A stretch of DNA of 8,529 nucleotides from an uncultured Lysobacter sp. (GTDB taxonomy: Bacteria > Pseudomonadota > Gammaproteobacteria > Xanthomonadales > Xanthomonadaceae). Below the pieces are notes generated by a model. That model did no database searches. It was not told the origin of the DNA and saw only the letters and a program-made list of their open reading frames with translations. The DNA is taken from NCBI GenBank assembly GCA_902805755.1, contig CADCUA010000269.1:1-8529 (forward strand), written 5' to 3'. A program made the translations under genes and the position numbers. How positions within the stretch are numbered: position 1 is the stretch's first letter; each line of letters begins with the position of its first letter. Of the stretch, positions 1 to 6,466 are shown one piece after another.

Positions 1-253
1 CAAGCAAGGCCCGGGCATCGTCCACCGGGATCGGGTAGTCGAACTCCTGTCGCGTATGGCCGAGTTCGCGCGATTTGAGGTTGAGGAACGCCTCATCGCC
101 CGCGATGCGCACCCGCACCGAGGCTTTCATCGCGCCGGTGTCCATCGCTGCGACGTCGTTGAGGTAACCCTGCGCCATTGGCGCGACCTTGTGCGCCGCG
201 GTGCGCCAGCCATCACCCGTCAACAGGAATTTGCGTTCGATCTCGATGCCCAT
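1..253 (-). CDS. CYTH-domain protein (3' end cut off by window edge)
   Basis: The first 84 residues are visible; the C-terminus lies beyond the left edge. The N-terminus carries the CYTH signature ExExK (E4, E6, K8 in the stretch IEIERKFL), then an RVR triplet at 47-49, K60 in a FLNLKSRE strand and E70 in RQEFDYPIP. These alternating acidic and basic residues line the tunnel of CYTH/triphosphate tunnel metalloenzymes, which bind triphosphate compounds with Mg2+ or Mn2+. Members include inorganic triphosphatases and class IV adenylate cyclases; the actual substrate cannot be inferred here. The ATG at 253-251 follows a good Shine-Dalgarno sequence, GAGGAA (265-260), six bases upstream. The gene follows rlmD on the same strand after 87 nt, so co-transcription is plausible. 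The family call is firm, the reaction is open. Confidence 0.88.
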   Translation of the reverse strand, partial: MGIEIERKFLLTGDGWRTAAHKVAPMAQGYLNDVAAMDTGAMKASVRVRIAGDEAFLNLKSRELGHTRQEFDYPIPVDDARALL

Positions 254-259
254 CGTGGG

Positions 260-265
260 TTCCTC
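260..265 (-). promoter_or_regulatory. Ribosome binding site of the CYTH gene
   Basis: GAGGAA on the minus strand, six bases before the ATG at 253. It supports that start and shows the gene has its own efficient translation signal after rlmD. Confidence 0.6.
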
Positions 266-340
266 AGGTCTTTCGCTTGGACAGCCTGCAAGCGTGTTCA
301 ATCACGCGTGGGGACGCGTTGTGGTGCATCGCACATGCGT

Positions 341-1678
341 CTATGCGCGGCCCGCTTCGAACATCGCGATGCTTTCCACATGCGCCGTGTGCGGAAACAT
401 GTCCATGACCCCGGCCGCCCGCAGCTTCCAGCCGCGCTCGTTGACGAGGTAACCGGCATCGCGCGCAAGCGAGGCGGGATGGCAGCTGACATACACGATG
501 CGCTTGAACTGCTTGAGCGGCAGCTGCGCGAGCACCACGTCGGCGCCCGAACGGGGTGGGTCCAGCAGCAGCTTGTCGAAGCCTTCGCGCATCCACGGCT
601 CGGACGCGAGGTCCTTCGCCAGATCGGCGGCGTAGAACTTCGCGTTCGCGATCGCGTTGTGTTCGGCATTTTCGCGCGCGCGCTGCACCAGGCCGGCCTC
701 GCCTTCCACGCCGACGACCTCGCGCACATGGCGTGCGAGCGGAAGTGTGAAGTTGCCCAGGCCCGCGAACAGGTCGAGCACGCGCTCGTCCGGCTTGAGA
801 TCGAGCAGGTCGATCGTCGCCTGGATCATGCGTCCGTTGAGGCCCGCGTTGACCTGGATGAAATCCAGCGGGCGGAAGCGGAACTCGATATCCCACTGCG
901 GCAGCGCGAACGAGAGCTTCGGATCGGCCGGCCACAGCGGGTGCACGGTATCGAGGCCGCCGGGCTGCAGGAAGATCGCAAAGCCGTGCTGCTGACCGAA
1001 CGCGACCAGCGCCGCACGGTCGCTGTCGGACAGCGGCGAAAGATGGCGGATCGTCAAAGCGATTCCGCTGAAGTCGGGCGTGGGGTCGCCGGCGATGAAT
1101 TCGATCTGTGGGATATCGCGTCGCGCCTGCAGGCTGTCGATCAGTGCGGCGATCGCCTCGACCTTGCTGCCGATCTGCGGCAGCACCGTGTGGCATTGCG
1201 TGATGTCGGCAACGAAGCGCGGGTCCGTCTCGCGGAACCCGACCAGCGTCTTGTCCTTCTTTTCGACGCGGCGTACGGAGAAACGGCCCTTGCGGCGGTA
1301 GCCCCAGCTGGCATCGACCAGCGGCGGCAGCACGGCTTCGGGCGTCACGTGGCCGATGCGCTGGAGGTTGTCCATCAGCACGCGCTGCTTGGCGTGGATC
1401 TGCCGGGCCTCGTCGTAATGCTGCATCGCGCAGCCGCTGCAGGTGCCGAAATGCGCACAGCGCGGGACCACGCGCTCGGGCGCTGCGACCAGCACTTCGA
1501 TCGCGCGCGCTTCGTCGAAGCTGCGGTGCCGGCCGGTCTGCGTGGCAATGACACGCTCGCCAGGCAATGCACCGGCCACGAATACGGCCTTGCCGTCGGC
1601 ACGGCGCGCAACACCGCGGCCGTCATGGGTGAGATCGGTGACTTCGATCTCGAACGGGGTTTTATCGATTCGGGCCAC
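341..1678 (-). CDS. rlmD: 23S rRNA (uracil1939-C5)-methyltransferase RlmD
   Basis: 445 residues, the normal length of the family. RlmD transfers a methyl group from S-adenosylmethionine to C5 of U1939 in 23S rRNA in the cytoplasm. The order of parts is complete: an N-terminal TRAM-type RNA-binding domain (about 1-65), four cysteines for a [4Fe-4S] cluster (C74, C80, C83 and C162), and a C-terminal Rossmann methyltransferase domain. That domain has the SAM-binding loop DLFAGLGNFT (302-311), the DPPRSGA motif (373-379), the catalytic cysteine C399 in VYVSCHP and the general base E435 in HVESIAMFE. The start is GTG (1678-1676), because homologues begin MARIDKTPF and no in-frame ATG lies nearby; an ATG at 1707 is in another frame. 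No clear Shine-Dalgarno sequence precedes it. The stop is TAG. The gene is followed by the CYTH gene. Confidence 0.97.
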   Translation of the reverse strand: MARIDKTPFEIEVTDLTHDGRGVARRADGKAVFVAGALPGERVIATQTGRHRSFDEARAIEVLVAAPERVVPRCAHFGTCSGCAMQHYDEARQIHAKQRVLMDNLQRIGHVTPEAVLPPLVDASWGYRRKGRFSVRRVEKKDKTLVGFRETDPRFVADITQCHTVLPQIGSKVEAIAALIDSLQARRDIPQIEFIAGDPTPDFSGIALTIRHLSPLSDSDRAALVAFGQQHGFAIFLQPGGLDTVHPLWPADPKLSFALPQWDIEFRFRPLDFIQVNAGLNGRMIQATIDLLDLKPDERVLDLFAGLGNFTLPLARHVREVVGVEGEAGLVQRARENAEHNAIANAKFYAADLAKDLASEPWMREGFDKLLLDPPRSGADVVLAQLPLKQFKRIVYVSCHPASLARDAGYLVNERGWKLRAAGVMDMFPHTAHVESIAMFEAGRA

Positions 1679-1746
1679 GGCGACGGCAACTGCACAGGGC
1701 CGTCCATTGTCGCAGATGGTCCACGCCGAGCGTCGGCCCTGTAATG

Positions 1747-1783
1747 CGGAACGCCGCCCGGTTGGGGCAGCGTTCCGGTTTTT
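1747..1783 (+). terminator. Stem-loop with T-run, rho-independent terminator pointing in the + direction
   Basis: CGGAACGC (1747-1754) pairs perfectly with GCGTTCCG (1770-1777). Inside it, past a C/A mismatch, GCCC (1756-1759) pairs with GGGC (1765-1768) around a five-base loop. A G and then five Ts (1779-1783) follow on the plus strand. Read on the minus strand the same stem is followed by CATTACAG, with no T-run. Both flanking genes (the DUF1318 gene ending at 1803 and rlmD starting at 1678) are on the minus strand, so the canonical polarity is against them. It may still stop minus-strand transcripts weakly through the stem alone. Confidence 0.6.
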
Positions 1784-1802
1784 CTACGCAGGGACGGTGG
1801 TG

Positions 1803-2423
1803 TTACTTCTGCTTCCAGGCGCCGCCGCTCTGGTACCACCAGCCGGACCGCGCGCTTTCGATCCACTGCCTCGCGAACACTTCGCGGATGCGGTCTTCCC
1901 ATTCGGGATGGCCGTTCGCCACGGCGACCTCGCGGTACACCGCTTTGCGGTCGCGGTTGTCGTCGCCCACCGCGGCATTCACCGCGACGCGGCTCTTCAA
2001 CGGCAGCTTGCTTGCGTCGCGCACGACGATCGTTCCGTCGCCCGCGAAACCGAGCGCGCCCGCATCGAAACCCTCGCGCAGTTCGGCATCGAAGCGCGCC
2101 GCCATGCGCGCCTGGATCGCCTGGATCGCGGGCGTCCTGATCGTGATGTCAGGCGATTGCGCATGTGCGCTACCGATTCCAACCAGCGACCACAGATCCA
2201 CACGCATGGCGAGATGGGCCGCAGGCGAACGCTGCGTCTCAAGGAACGCGCCTGGACGGCCGGGGGGCGCTTTGTCCTGCGGGGCGGCAGGCTCGTCACC
2301 GATCACCTTCTCGACGAATTCCCGCGCAGCTTCCTTCGCCTCGGCCGCAGGGAAATACACATTGATCGTCACGCACGCCGTCAGCATCGCGGCCGCCACC
2401 GGAACTCCTATCCAACGATGCAT
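1803..2423 (-). CDS. YdbL-family (DUF1318) lipoprotein
   Basis: 206 residues from the ATG at 2423, chosen because AGGAGA (2435-2430) stands six bases upstream and because it gives a clean lipoprotein signal: MHRW, hydrophobic core, lipobox LTAC with C17. V18 after the cysteine, not Asp, suggests the outer membrane. Residues 18-42 form a TINVYF strand (19-24) and a short helix, then comes a Pro/Ala/Gln-rich linker (about 43-70). The DUF1318 domain, related to E. coli YdbL, runs from about 92 to the end and closes with a Trp-rich tail (GWWYQSGGAW). Just before it, LWSLVGIGSAHAQ (77-89) looks like a remnant signal peptide with an AHA site. E. coli YdbL is a periplasmic partner of the YdbH-YnbE intermembrane lipid bridge. 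Here the gene lies 35 nt after the YdbH-like gene, as an operon. The domain call is firm; the role is inferred from context. Confidence 0.85.
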   Translation of the reverse strand: MHRWIGVPVAAAMLTACVTINVYFPAAEAKEAAREFVEKVIGDEPAAPQDKAPPGRPGAFLETQRSPAAHLAMRVDLWSLVGIGSAHAQSPDITIRTPAIQAIQARMAARFDAELREGFDAGALGFAGDGTIVVRDASKLPLKSRVAVNAAVGDDNRDRKAVYREVAVANGHPEWEDRIREVFARQWIESARSGWWYQSGGAWKQK

Positions 2424-2429
2424 CTGAAC

Positions 2430-2435
2430 TCTCCT
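2430..2435 (-). promoter_or_regulatory. Ribosome binding site deciding the start of the DUF1318 gene
   Basis: AGGAGA on the minus strand, six bases before the ATG at 2423. It favours this start over an upstream in-frame one at 2462, which would overlap the stop codon of the preceding gene and spoil the lipoprotein signal. Confidence 0.7.
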
Positions 2436-2458
2436 GTCTGAAAAACCACCCGCAGCCG

Positions 2459-4495
2459 TCAATCGACCACCGGTTTCACATCACCCTTGCCTACCGCTGC
2501 GAGCCGCTCGACGAGTGTCGGCCAGTCCACACGGCGGTTGAAGCCGACCACTTCGAGACGCGGCACGCCCGAGCCCTGAACGATAATAAATCGCTGACCC
2601 GCTGAACCCAGCCCGTCCATTGCGCACACCTCGTCGGCCAGCACGCACGCAATCCCGATCCGCGAATAGCCGAAGTCGTCGAAAAGGCCGATCAACTGCG
2701 ACTGCAGGCTCGTCATCAACGACGCATCACCGACACTCGAGAGATCCTGCACCGCGCGTTGGCTGATGCGCTGCGGGGTCCGGCGTGCGCGGGAGGCTGC
2801 GCGGTCGCTGTACAGGCGTGCGTCGAATGCGACCGGCTGCCAGTCGACCAGGCGCAGACCCACCACGCGCCCGTCGAGACGGCCGGTGATCGTGCCGAAA
2901 CCGAGCACCGTGGTGAGCGCCTCGAAGTCCAGGTCATCCAGCGTGATGTCCGCCGACAGCGTCGGCGCGACGCCGAACGGGCGCTCCATCTCCAACGACG
3001 ACACGGCAACGCGGCCATCGAACAGCTGCATGTCCAGCCCGCCCTCGAAAACGAGCCGGTTGTCGCGGTAACGCGCGCGCGGAATGCGGCCGCTGAGCTG
3101 CCCGGCGAACGCGGGCCCGCCTACTGTTTCTGCAAGCCGCGCGACATCCAGTGCATCAAGCGCCAGGCCGAAGTCCAGCTCCATCCCCTGCCCGGCGGCC
3201 GGCGGCTTCAAGCGCAGATTGTCGAATCGCGCATGCCCTCCGAGGATCGGAATCGATATGCCTTCGCTCACCGCAAGCGCGCCCGCCTCGCTGGACATGG
3301 GCAGTCGCGCGGGTCCGAACGCGAGTCCGTACAGCTCGCCGCCGCGCCAGCGCAAGGTGCTCTGCACGCGCGATCCCGCCGAGAAGCGGGCATCGCCGCT
3401 GATGCCGTCGAACGCGAAACGGCCGCCCGGATCCTTGATCGAGGCGTCGAGGCCGATGCTCGCGGCCTGCAACGCACCCTCATGCATCACCACCCGCCCA
3501 TCCGCTTGCCCGGACAGCTGCAGCTCGCCCAGTCCGGCAGCGCCGAGCCAACCCGACAGGTACGCAGGCGCAAGCGCGCCCAGGTCGGCGCTGCGGTACG
3601 CCACGTCCAGCGATTGCACCTCCAGGTCGCGGTCGAACGCGATGCTGCCTTCCGCCTGCAGGGCGTTGCCGTCCAACCACTGCCACTTCGGCAGCCGCCA
3701 TCCACTCGCGTCTTCGTTGACTGCTTCCAGCTGCAGGGCCACCTCGCGCTGCGCGAGTGCAACATAGGTGCTGCCGAACAGCAGTTCGCCGCCCTGCAGC
3801 CGCCCGTCGATGTGGACATCGTCGGTTGCGCCGAAGCTGAGGTCCAGATCCAGACGCGCACCGACATTTTCGGCGGCGATGCTGCCGTCAGGCGTGTCCA
3901 GCGCCGCTGCGCGAAGTGCCAGCGGGCCAACGATGCGCAGTGGCTGGTTCGATGCTGCCGTTACCGACAAGGACGCATCCGCTTCACCTCCCGTGATGCG
4001 CGCTTCAGGCCAGGCCCGTGCCAGCAGCGCCTGTGTCCATGCGAGCGGCACGCGGGTCAGATCGACCTGCGTGAGGTCGGGTGATGAGGCGGCGCGTTTG
4101 ACTAAAAGCTGAGAGCCGCCCCTGGACAACAGGGCTTCCGTGCGCTGCGCGTCGAGCCGGATCGTCAGCATCGATGCACTCGACCTGCCCGCACGCACGG
4201 GGCCCGTGCACTCCCACCCGCGCTCGCGCGCGCGGCGCAAAGCACATTGCCAATCAAGCCCGCGGAAGCGGTAGCCCATCGCTGGTGCGTCCAGGCGGGC
4301 GACCCGAAGCGACAACCGTCCGTGCGTCGCCTCCGGCGGCCAAGCGAGCGACACCTGGACCTGTTCCAGCGTTGCGATGCCGGTCGTGACGCGCGCAATC
4401 CGCGCCGTCGCCGTGCGTGCGTGCGCGCTCCCGCACAGCACGCCGCCCAACAACAGCAGCACGCAGAAAAGGTGGCGTACCATCCGGCTCGACAT
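2459..4495 (-). CDS. Large exported AsmA/YdbH-like envelope protein
   Basis: 678 residues from the chosen ATG at 4495. The N-terminus is a signal peptide: SSRMVRH, hydrophobic run FCVLLLLGGVL (10-20), and an AHA site (24-26) for signal peptidase I; the lipobox residues are wrong for a lipoprotein. The rest is made of repeated short beta strands with glycines and aspartates, e.g. the repeated phrases GRLDGRVVGL and GQLSGRIPRA, as in AsmA/TamB/YdbH proteins that form lipid-conducting beta-grooves. Two cysteine pairs (C84/C96 and C617/C624) could make disulfides in the periplasm. The downstream DUF1318 (YdbL-like) gene matches the E. coli ydbH-ynbE-ydbL order, although E. coli YdbH is longer (about 880 residues). 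ATGs at 4522 and 4483 are also possible starts; none has a strong ribosome binding site. I recognise the fold style and context, not a specific orthologue. Confidence 0.75.
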   Translation of the reverse strand: MSSRMVRHLFCVLLLLGGVLCGSAHARTATARIARVTTGIATLEQVQVSLAWPPEATHGRLSLRVARLDAPAMGYRFRGLDWQCALRRARERGWECTGPVRAGRSSASMLTIRLDAQRTEALLSRGGSQLLVKRAASSPDLTQVDLTRVPLAWTQALLARAWPEARITGGEADASLSVTAASNQPLRIVGPLALRAAALDTPDGSIAAENVGARLDLDLSFGATDDVHIDGRLQGGELLFGSTYVALAQREVALQLEAVNEDASGWRLPKWQWLDGNALQAEGSIAFDRDLEVQSLDVAYRSADLGALAPAYLSGWLGAAGLGELQLSGQADGRVVMHEGALQAASIGLDASIKDPGGRFAFDGISGDARFSAGSRVQSTLRWRGGELYGLAFGPARLPMSSEAGALAVSEGISIPILGGHARFDNLRLKPPAAGQGMELDFGLALDALDVARLAETVGGPAFAGQLSGRIPRARYRDNRLVFEGGLDMQLFDGRVAVSSLEMERPFGVAPTLSADITLDDLDFEALTTVLGFGTITGRLDGRVVGLRLVDWQPVAFDARLYSDRAASRARRTPQRISQRAVQDLSSVGDASLMTSLQSQLIGLFDDFGYSRIGIACVLADEVCAMDGLGSAGQRFIIVQGSGVPRLEVVGFNRRVDWPTLVERLAAVGKGDVKPVVD

Positions 4496-4528
4496 GCACG
4501 CAGCATACGGCCAGGACGCCATGTACCG

Positions 4529-5272
4529 ATGAATCCTTCCACCCGGATCCTGCTGGTCGAAGACGATGCCACCAGCCGCGCGTTCATGACGGCGGTGCTC
4601 GAGGGCGCCGGCCTCGATGTGGACTGCGCAGCAAGCATGCGACAGGCACTGGCGATCGGTGCCACTGGCGCGCATGCGCTCTGGCTGGTCGACGCGCATC
4701 TGCCTGACGGCTCCGGTGTGGAGCTTCTTACCGCGCTGCGCACGCACGCCCCGTCCACCCCGGCGCTTGCCCACACTGCAAGCCATGACACCGCAGTGCA
4801 CGATGCGCTGCGAGCAGCGGGCTTTGCACAGGTGATCGTCAAGCCGCTTACGGGACAGGCACTGCTGCAGTGCGTCCGCGCGGCGCTCGATGCAAACGCC
4901 TGCGCCACTGCGTTCGTGGGGCCAACTCGATGTGCGAGCCCAATCGAAGTGTGGAACGACGCCGATGCGCTGCGTGCGCTGAACGGTCAGCATGCTCACG
5001 TCGCGACACTTCGCGCGTTGTTTGTAGAAGAACTGCCCGGCGCGTGTGAGCGCATCGGTCGCGCCGTCCGAACTGGAGCCGGCGGCTCGGCGCGCGACGA
5101 ACTGCACAAATTACAGGCGAGCTGCGGATTCGTCGGCGCTGCGCGGTTGGCCGCGGCAGTGCGGCAGCTGTCCACGGCGATGTCCAACGATGCCCTGGCT
5201 GCATTCGAAGATGCCGTGCGGGAGACGCTGGGTGTTGCAACGACAGCGGTGACGGAAGACGCGCGGTACTAG
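4529..5272 (+). CDS. Response regulator receiver (REC) plus Hpt phosphotransfer protein
   Basis: 247 residues. Residues 5-120 are a CheY-like receiver: acidic pocket E11, D12 and D13, phospho-acceptor D55 in LWLVDAHLPDGSG, T83 as the switch Thr/Ser, and K105 in VIVKPL. After a linker, residues about 144-240 form an Hpt four-helix domain with the likely phosphorylated H193 in ELHKLQASCGFVGA. No DNA-binding output and no kinase domain are present, so it should be a phosphorelay intermediate fed by a kinase encoded elsewhere. The ATG at 4529 is preceded by a weak AGGA (4513-4516) at the long spacing of 12 bases; the ATG at 4521 meets a stop after three codons. It is the only plus-strand gene in the window, starting about 33 nt from the divergent YdbH-like gene and converging on recO. 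Its partner kinase is unknown. Confidence 0.9.
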   Translation: MNPSTRILLVEDDATSRAFMTAVLEGAGLDVDCAASMRQALAIGATGAHALWLVDAHLPDGSGVELLTALRTHAPSTPALAHTASHDTAVHDALRAAGFAQVIVKPLTGQALLQCVRAALDANACATAFVGPTRCASPIEVWNDADALRALNGQHAHVATLRALFVEELPGACERIGRAVRTGAGGSARDELHKLQASCGFVGAARLAAAVRQLSTAMSNDALAAFEDAVRETLGVATTAVTEDARY

Positions 5273-5275
5273 ATT

Positions 5276-5305
5276 GCGGCGCCGAACTGCCATATCGGCG
5301 GTCGC
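5276..5305 (+). terminator. Weak stem-loop just after the REC-Hpt stop codon
   Basis: CGCCGA (5280-5285) pairs with TCGGCG (5295-5300) around nine bases, and GCG/CGC (5276-5278, 5303-5305) can extend the stem across a small internal loop. It starts four bases after the TAG at 5270-5272. There is no T-run, so it is only a candidate 3'-end structure. Confidence 0.25.
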
Positions 5306-5419
5306 GGATCGCTTGTGGTGATTCCGGCGCCCAGCATTCGAAGCTGCGAAGCAGATGGAGAGCACTGCGCGGGAGGCGGTGCGTAACCAGCCGCACTCCT
5401 CGTTCGCCTTAGACCACAC

Positions 5420-5441
5420 GCAGACTCGCTCAGGAGTCTGC
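5420..5441 (-). repeat. Inverted repeat across the recO stop codon
   Basis: GCAGACTC (5420-5427) and GAGTCTGC (5434-5441) are perfect inverted copies of eight bases around a six-base loop that contains the recO TGA (5432-5430). No T-run follows on either strand. It could protect the 3' end or help ending of the recO transcript, or of the convergent REC-Hpt transcript. Confidence 0.45.
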
Positions 5442-6185
5442 CCCGGAAGCACCCGATGGCCGCTCCCTTCCCACGCGCGCCAGATCCGCAAGCATCTCCC
5501 AGGACTGCAGCCCGCGCGGGCCCAGGTGGTATGCCAGGACCTCACGCATCGGTCGACGCAGGCTCGCGAGGTCGTCGGTCTCAGGCTGCACATCGGACGC
5601 AAGCCCCAGCAACGCGCGACCGGTGGCGGCATGGCGCCGCTCGCCGTGGCCGCGATCACTGAGCACACGCTGCGGCCCCTGCTCGGGGTCGATGCGGTAG
5701 CGCGCCGCAGGATCCACCGGCACCTCGCCCGCATGGGCCCAATCCAGGCCGAAGCCCAGCGCCTCGATCAGATCGCGCTCGTAGCGGCGCAACGTCCAAG
5801 CCAACGACGCCCCTTCGCCGAGGCGTTCACGGGCCCGCGCATATGCGTCAAACAGTTCGTGCTGCGGGTCACCACGCAGGGCAAGCCGCAGCGTGAGTTC
5901 GTTGAGATAGAACGCGGCCAGCATCGCCTCCCCTGCAAGGCGAGGCGCGGCATCCTGCGCTTCGGCGCCGGTCAGCCGGGCCAACTCGCCGCGATGCACC
6001 GCGTCAAAGCGTATCCATTGCAGCGGCTGCAGCGCGGCGCGCAATACATGTCGCTTCGGACCCTGCACGCCGCGCGCGACGAGTCCGACGCGCCCGTAGT
6101 CGGCCGTCAGCACCTCGACCAGCAGACTCGTCTCGCGCCACGGGCGCGTGTGCAGGACGAACGCGGGCACGCCCATCAACCGCAT
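5430..6185 (-). CDS. recO: DNA repair protein RecO
   Basis: 251 residues, close to the usual 230-250. RecO works with RecR (RecFOR pathway) to load RecA on SSB-coated single-stranded DNA at gaps. The N-terminal OB-fold shows the family pattern [20 protein letters not shown] (7-26) followed by [15 protein letters not shown] (31-45). The helical C-terminal domain begins around 75 and has the typical [17 protein letters not shown] stretch. I chose the ATG at 6185 ([10 protein letters not shown]) because AAGG (6195-6192) lies six bases upstream and homologues start just before this strand. The ATG at 6176 is the alternative. An in-frame extension to 6311 exists, but it has no family character. 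It follows era on the same strand after 281 nt and converges on the REC-Hpt gene. Confidence 0.95.
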   Translation of the reverse strand: MRLMGVPAFVLHTRPWRETSLLVEVLTADYGRVGLVARGVQGPKRHVLRAALQPLQWIRFDAVHRGELARLTGAEAQDAAPRLAGEAMLAAFYLNELTLRLALRGDPQHELFDAYARARERLGEGASLAWTLRRYERDLIEALGFGLDWAHAGEVPVDPAARYRIDPEQGPQRVLSDRGHGERRHAATGRALLGLASDVQPETDDLASLRRPMREVLAYHLGPRGLQSWEMLADLARVGRERPSGASGADS

Positions 6186-6324
6186 AAACGACCTTGAACA
6201 CCCATCGATCCGGATGGCAGTGCGCCACGTTGGCACCGATGCCTCGTCGCCGAACAGTGCGCGCTCCGTCGCCTTGGCGCGGCGAATCGCGCAAGCTGCA
6301 GGCGCGCGCATTCGGCTGGGTTAC

Positions 6325-6351
6325 TTGCGGTCGGGCTACGCGTCACCGCAA
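6325..6351. repeat. Inverted repeat TTGCGGT/ACCGCAA in the era-recO gap
   Basis: TTGCGGT (6325-6331) and ACCGCAA (6345-6351) are perfect inverted copies separated by 13 bases. About 140 nt upstream of recO, without a T-run. It could be a protein-binding dyad or an RNA hairpin; function unknown. Confidence 0.4.
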
Positions 6352-6363
6352 AGGCCACGCCAC

Positions 6364-6378
6364 GCGGACCGCGTCCGC
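6364..6378. repeat. Short inverted repeat GCGGAC/GTCCGC in the era-recO gap
   Basis: GCGGAC (6364-6369) and GTCCGC (6373-6378) around a three-base loop. It is short and GC-only, so chance occurrence is possible at this base composition. Confidence 0.3.
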
Positions 6379-6406
6379 ACCGCGTTGCCTGCACGCGACA
6401 CTTCCG

Positions 6407-6420
6407 CTGCGCATGCGCAG
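6407..6420. repeat. Perfect 14-bp palindrome in the era-recO gap
   Basis: CTGCGCATGCGCAG reads the same on both strands. It lies 46 nt after the era stop codon, in sequence with no convincing gene. Such a perfect dyad could be an operator site; no regulator can be named from sequence alone. Confidence 0.45.
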
Positions 6421-6466
6421 GCGACGCATGGCGATGCACGCCCACTCCCCGCGCATCGACAGCCAC

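Noticed and set aside
304..319. ACGCGT gggg ACGCGT after the rlmD stop, a possible hairpin
   Set aside because: Two copies of a self-complementary six-base word with a four-base loop, no T-run; too short and too likely by chance in GC-rich DNA to call a terminator.
56..1744. 562-codon open frame on the plus strand across rlmD
   Set aside because: Antisense to a complete rlmD with every catalytic motif. The translation is rich in Arg, His and Ala with no recognisable domain, as expected for a mirror frame in GC-rich DNA.
2759..4084. 441-codon plus-strand open frame across the YdbH-like gene
   Set aside because: Mirror frame of the minus-strand gene; no domain, low-complexity Arg/Gln/Ala content, no ribosome binding site or neighbours that support it.
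4496..5107. About 200-residue N-terminal extension of the YdbH-like gene
   Set aside because: It is the reverse of the well-supported REC-Hpt gene, and the real N-terminus is marked by a signal peptide beginning at 4495 or 4483.
5355..6197. 280-codon plus-strand open frame across recO
   Set aside because: Antisense to recO; no recognisable motif.
6186..6311. In-frame extension of recO upstream of 6185
   Set aside because: The extra residues do not resemble RecO, while the ATG at 6185 has an AAGG six bases upstream and fits the family N-terminus.
6176..6466. 96-codon minus-strand frame filling the era-recO gap exactly, from a GTG directly after the era stop to the recO start
   Set aside because: The placement is striking, but the residues are Arg/Ala/His/Cys-rich with no domain, third-position G/C is lower than in the genes, and there is no ribosome binding site.
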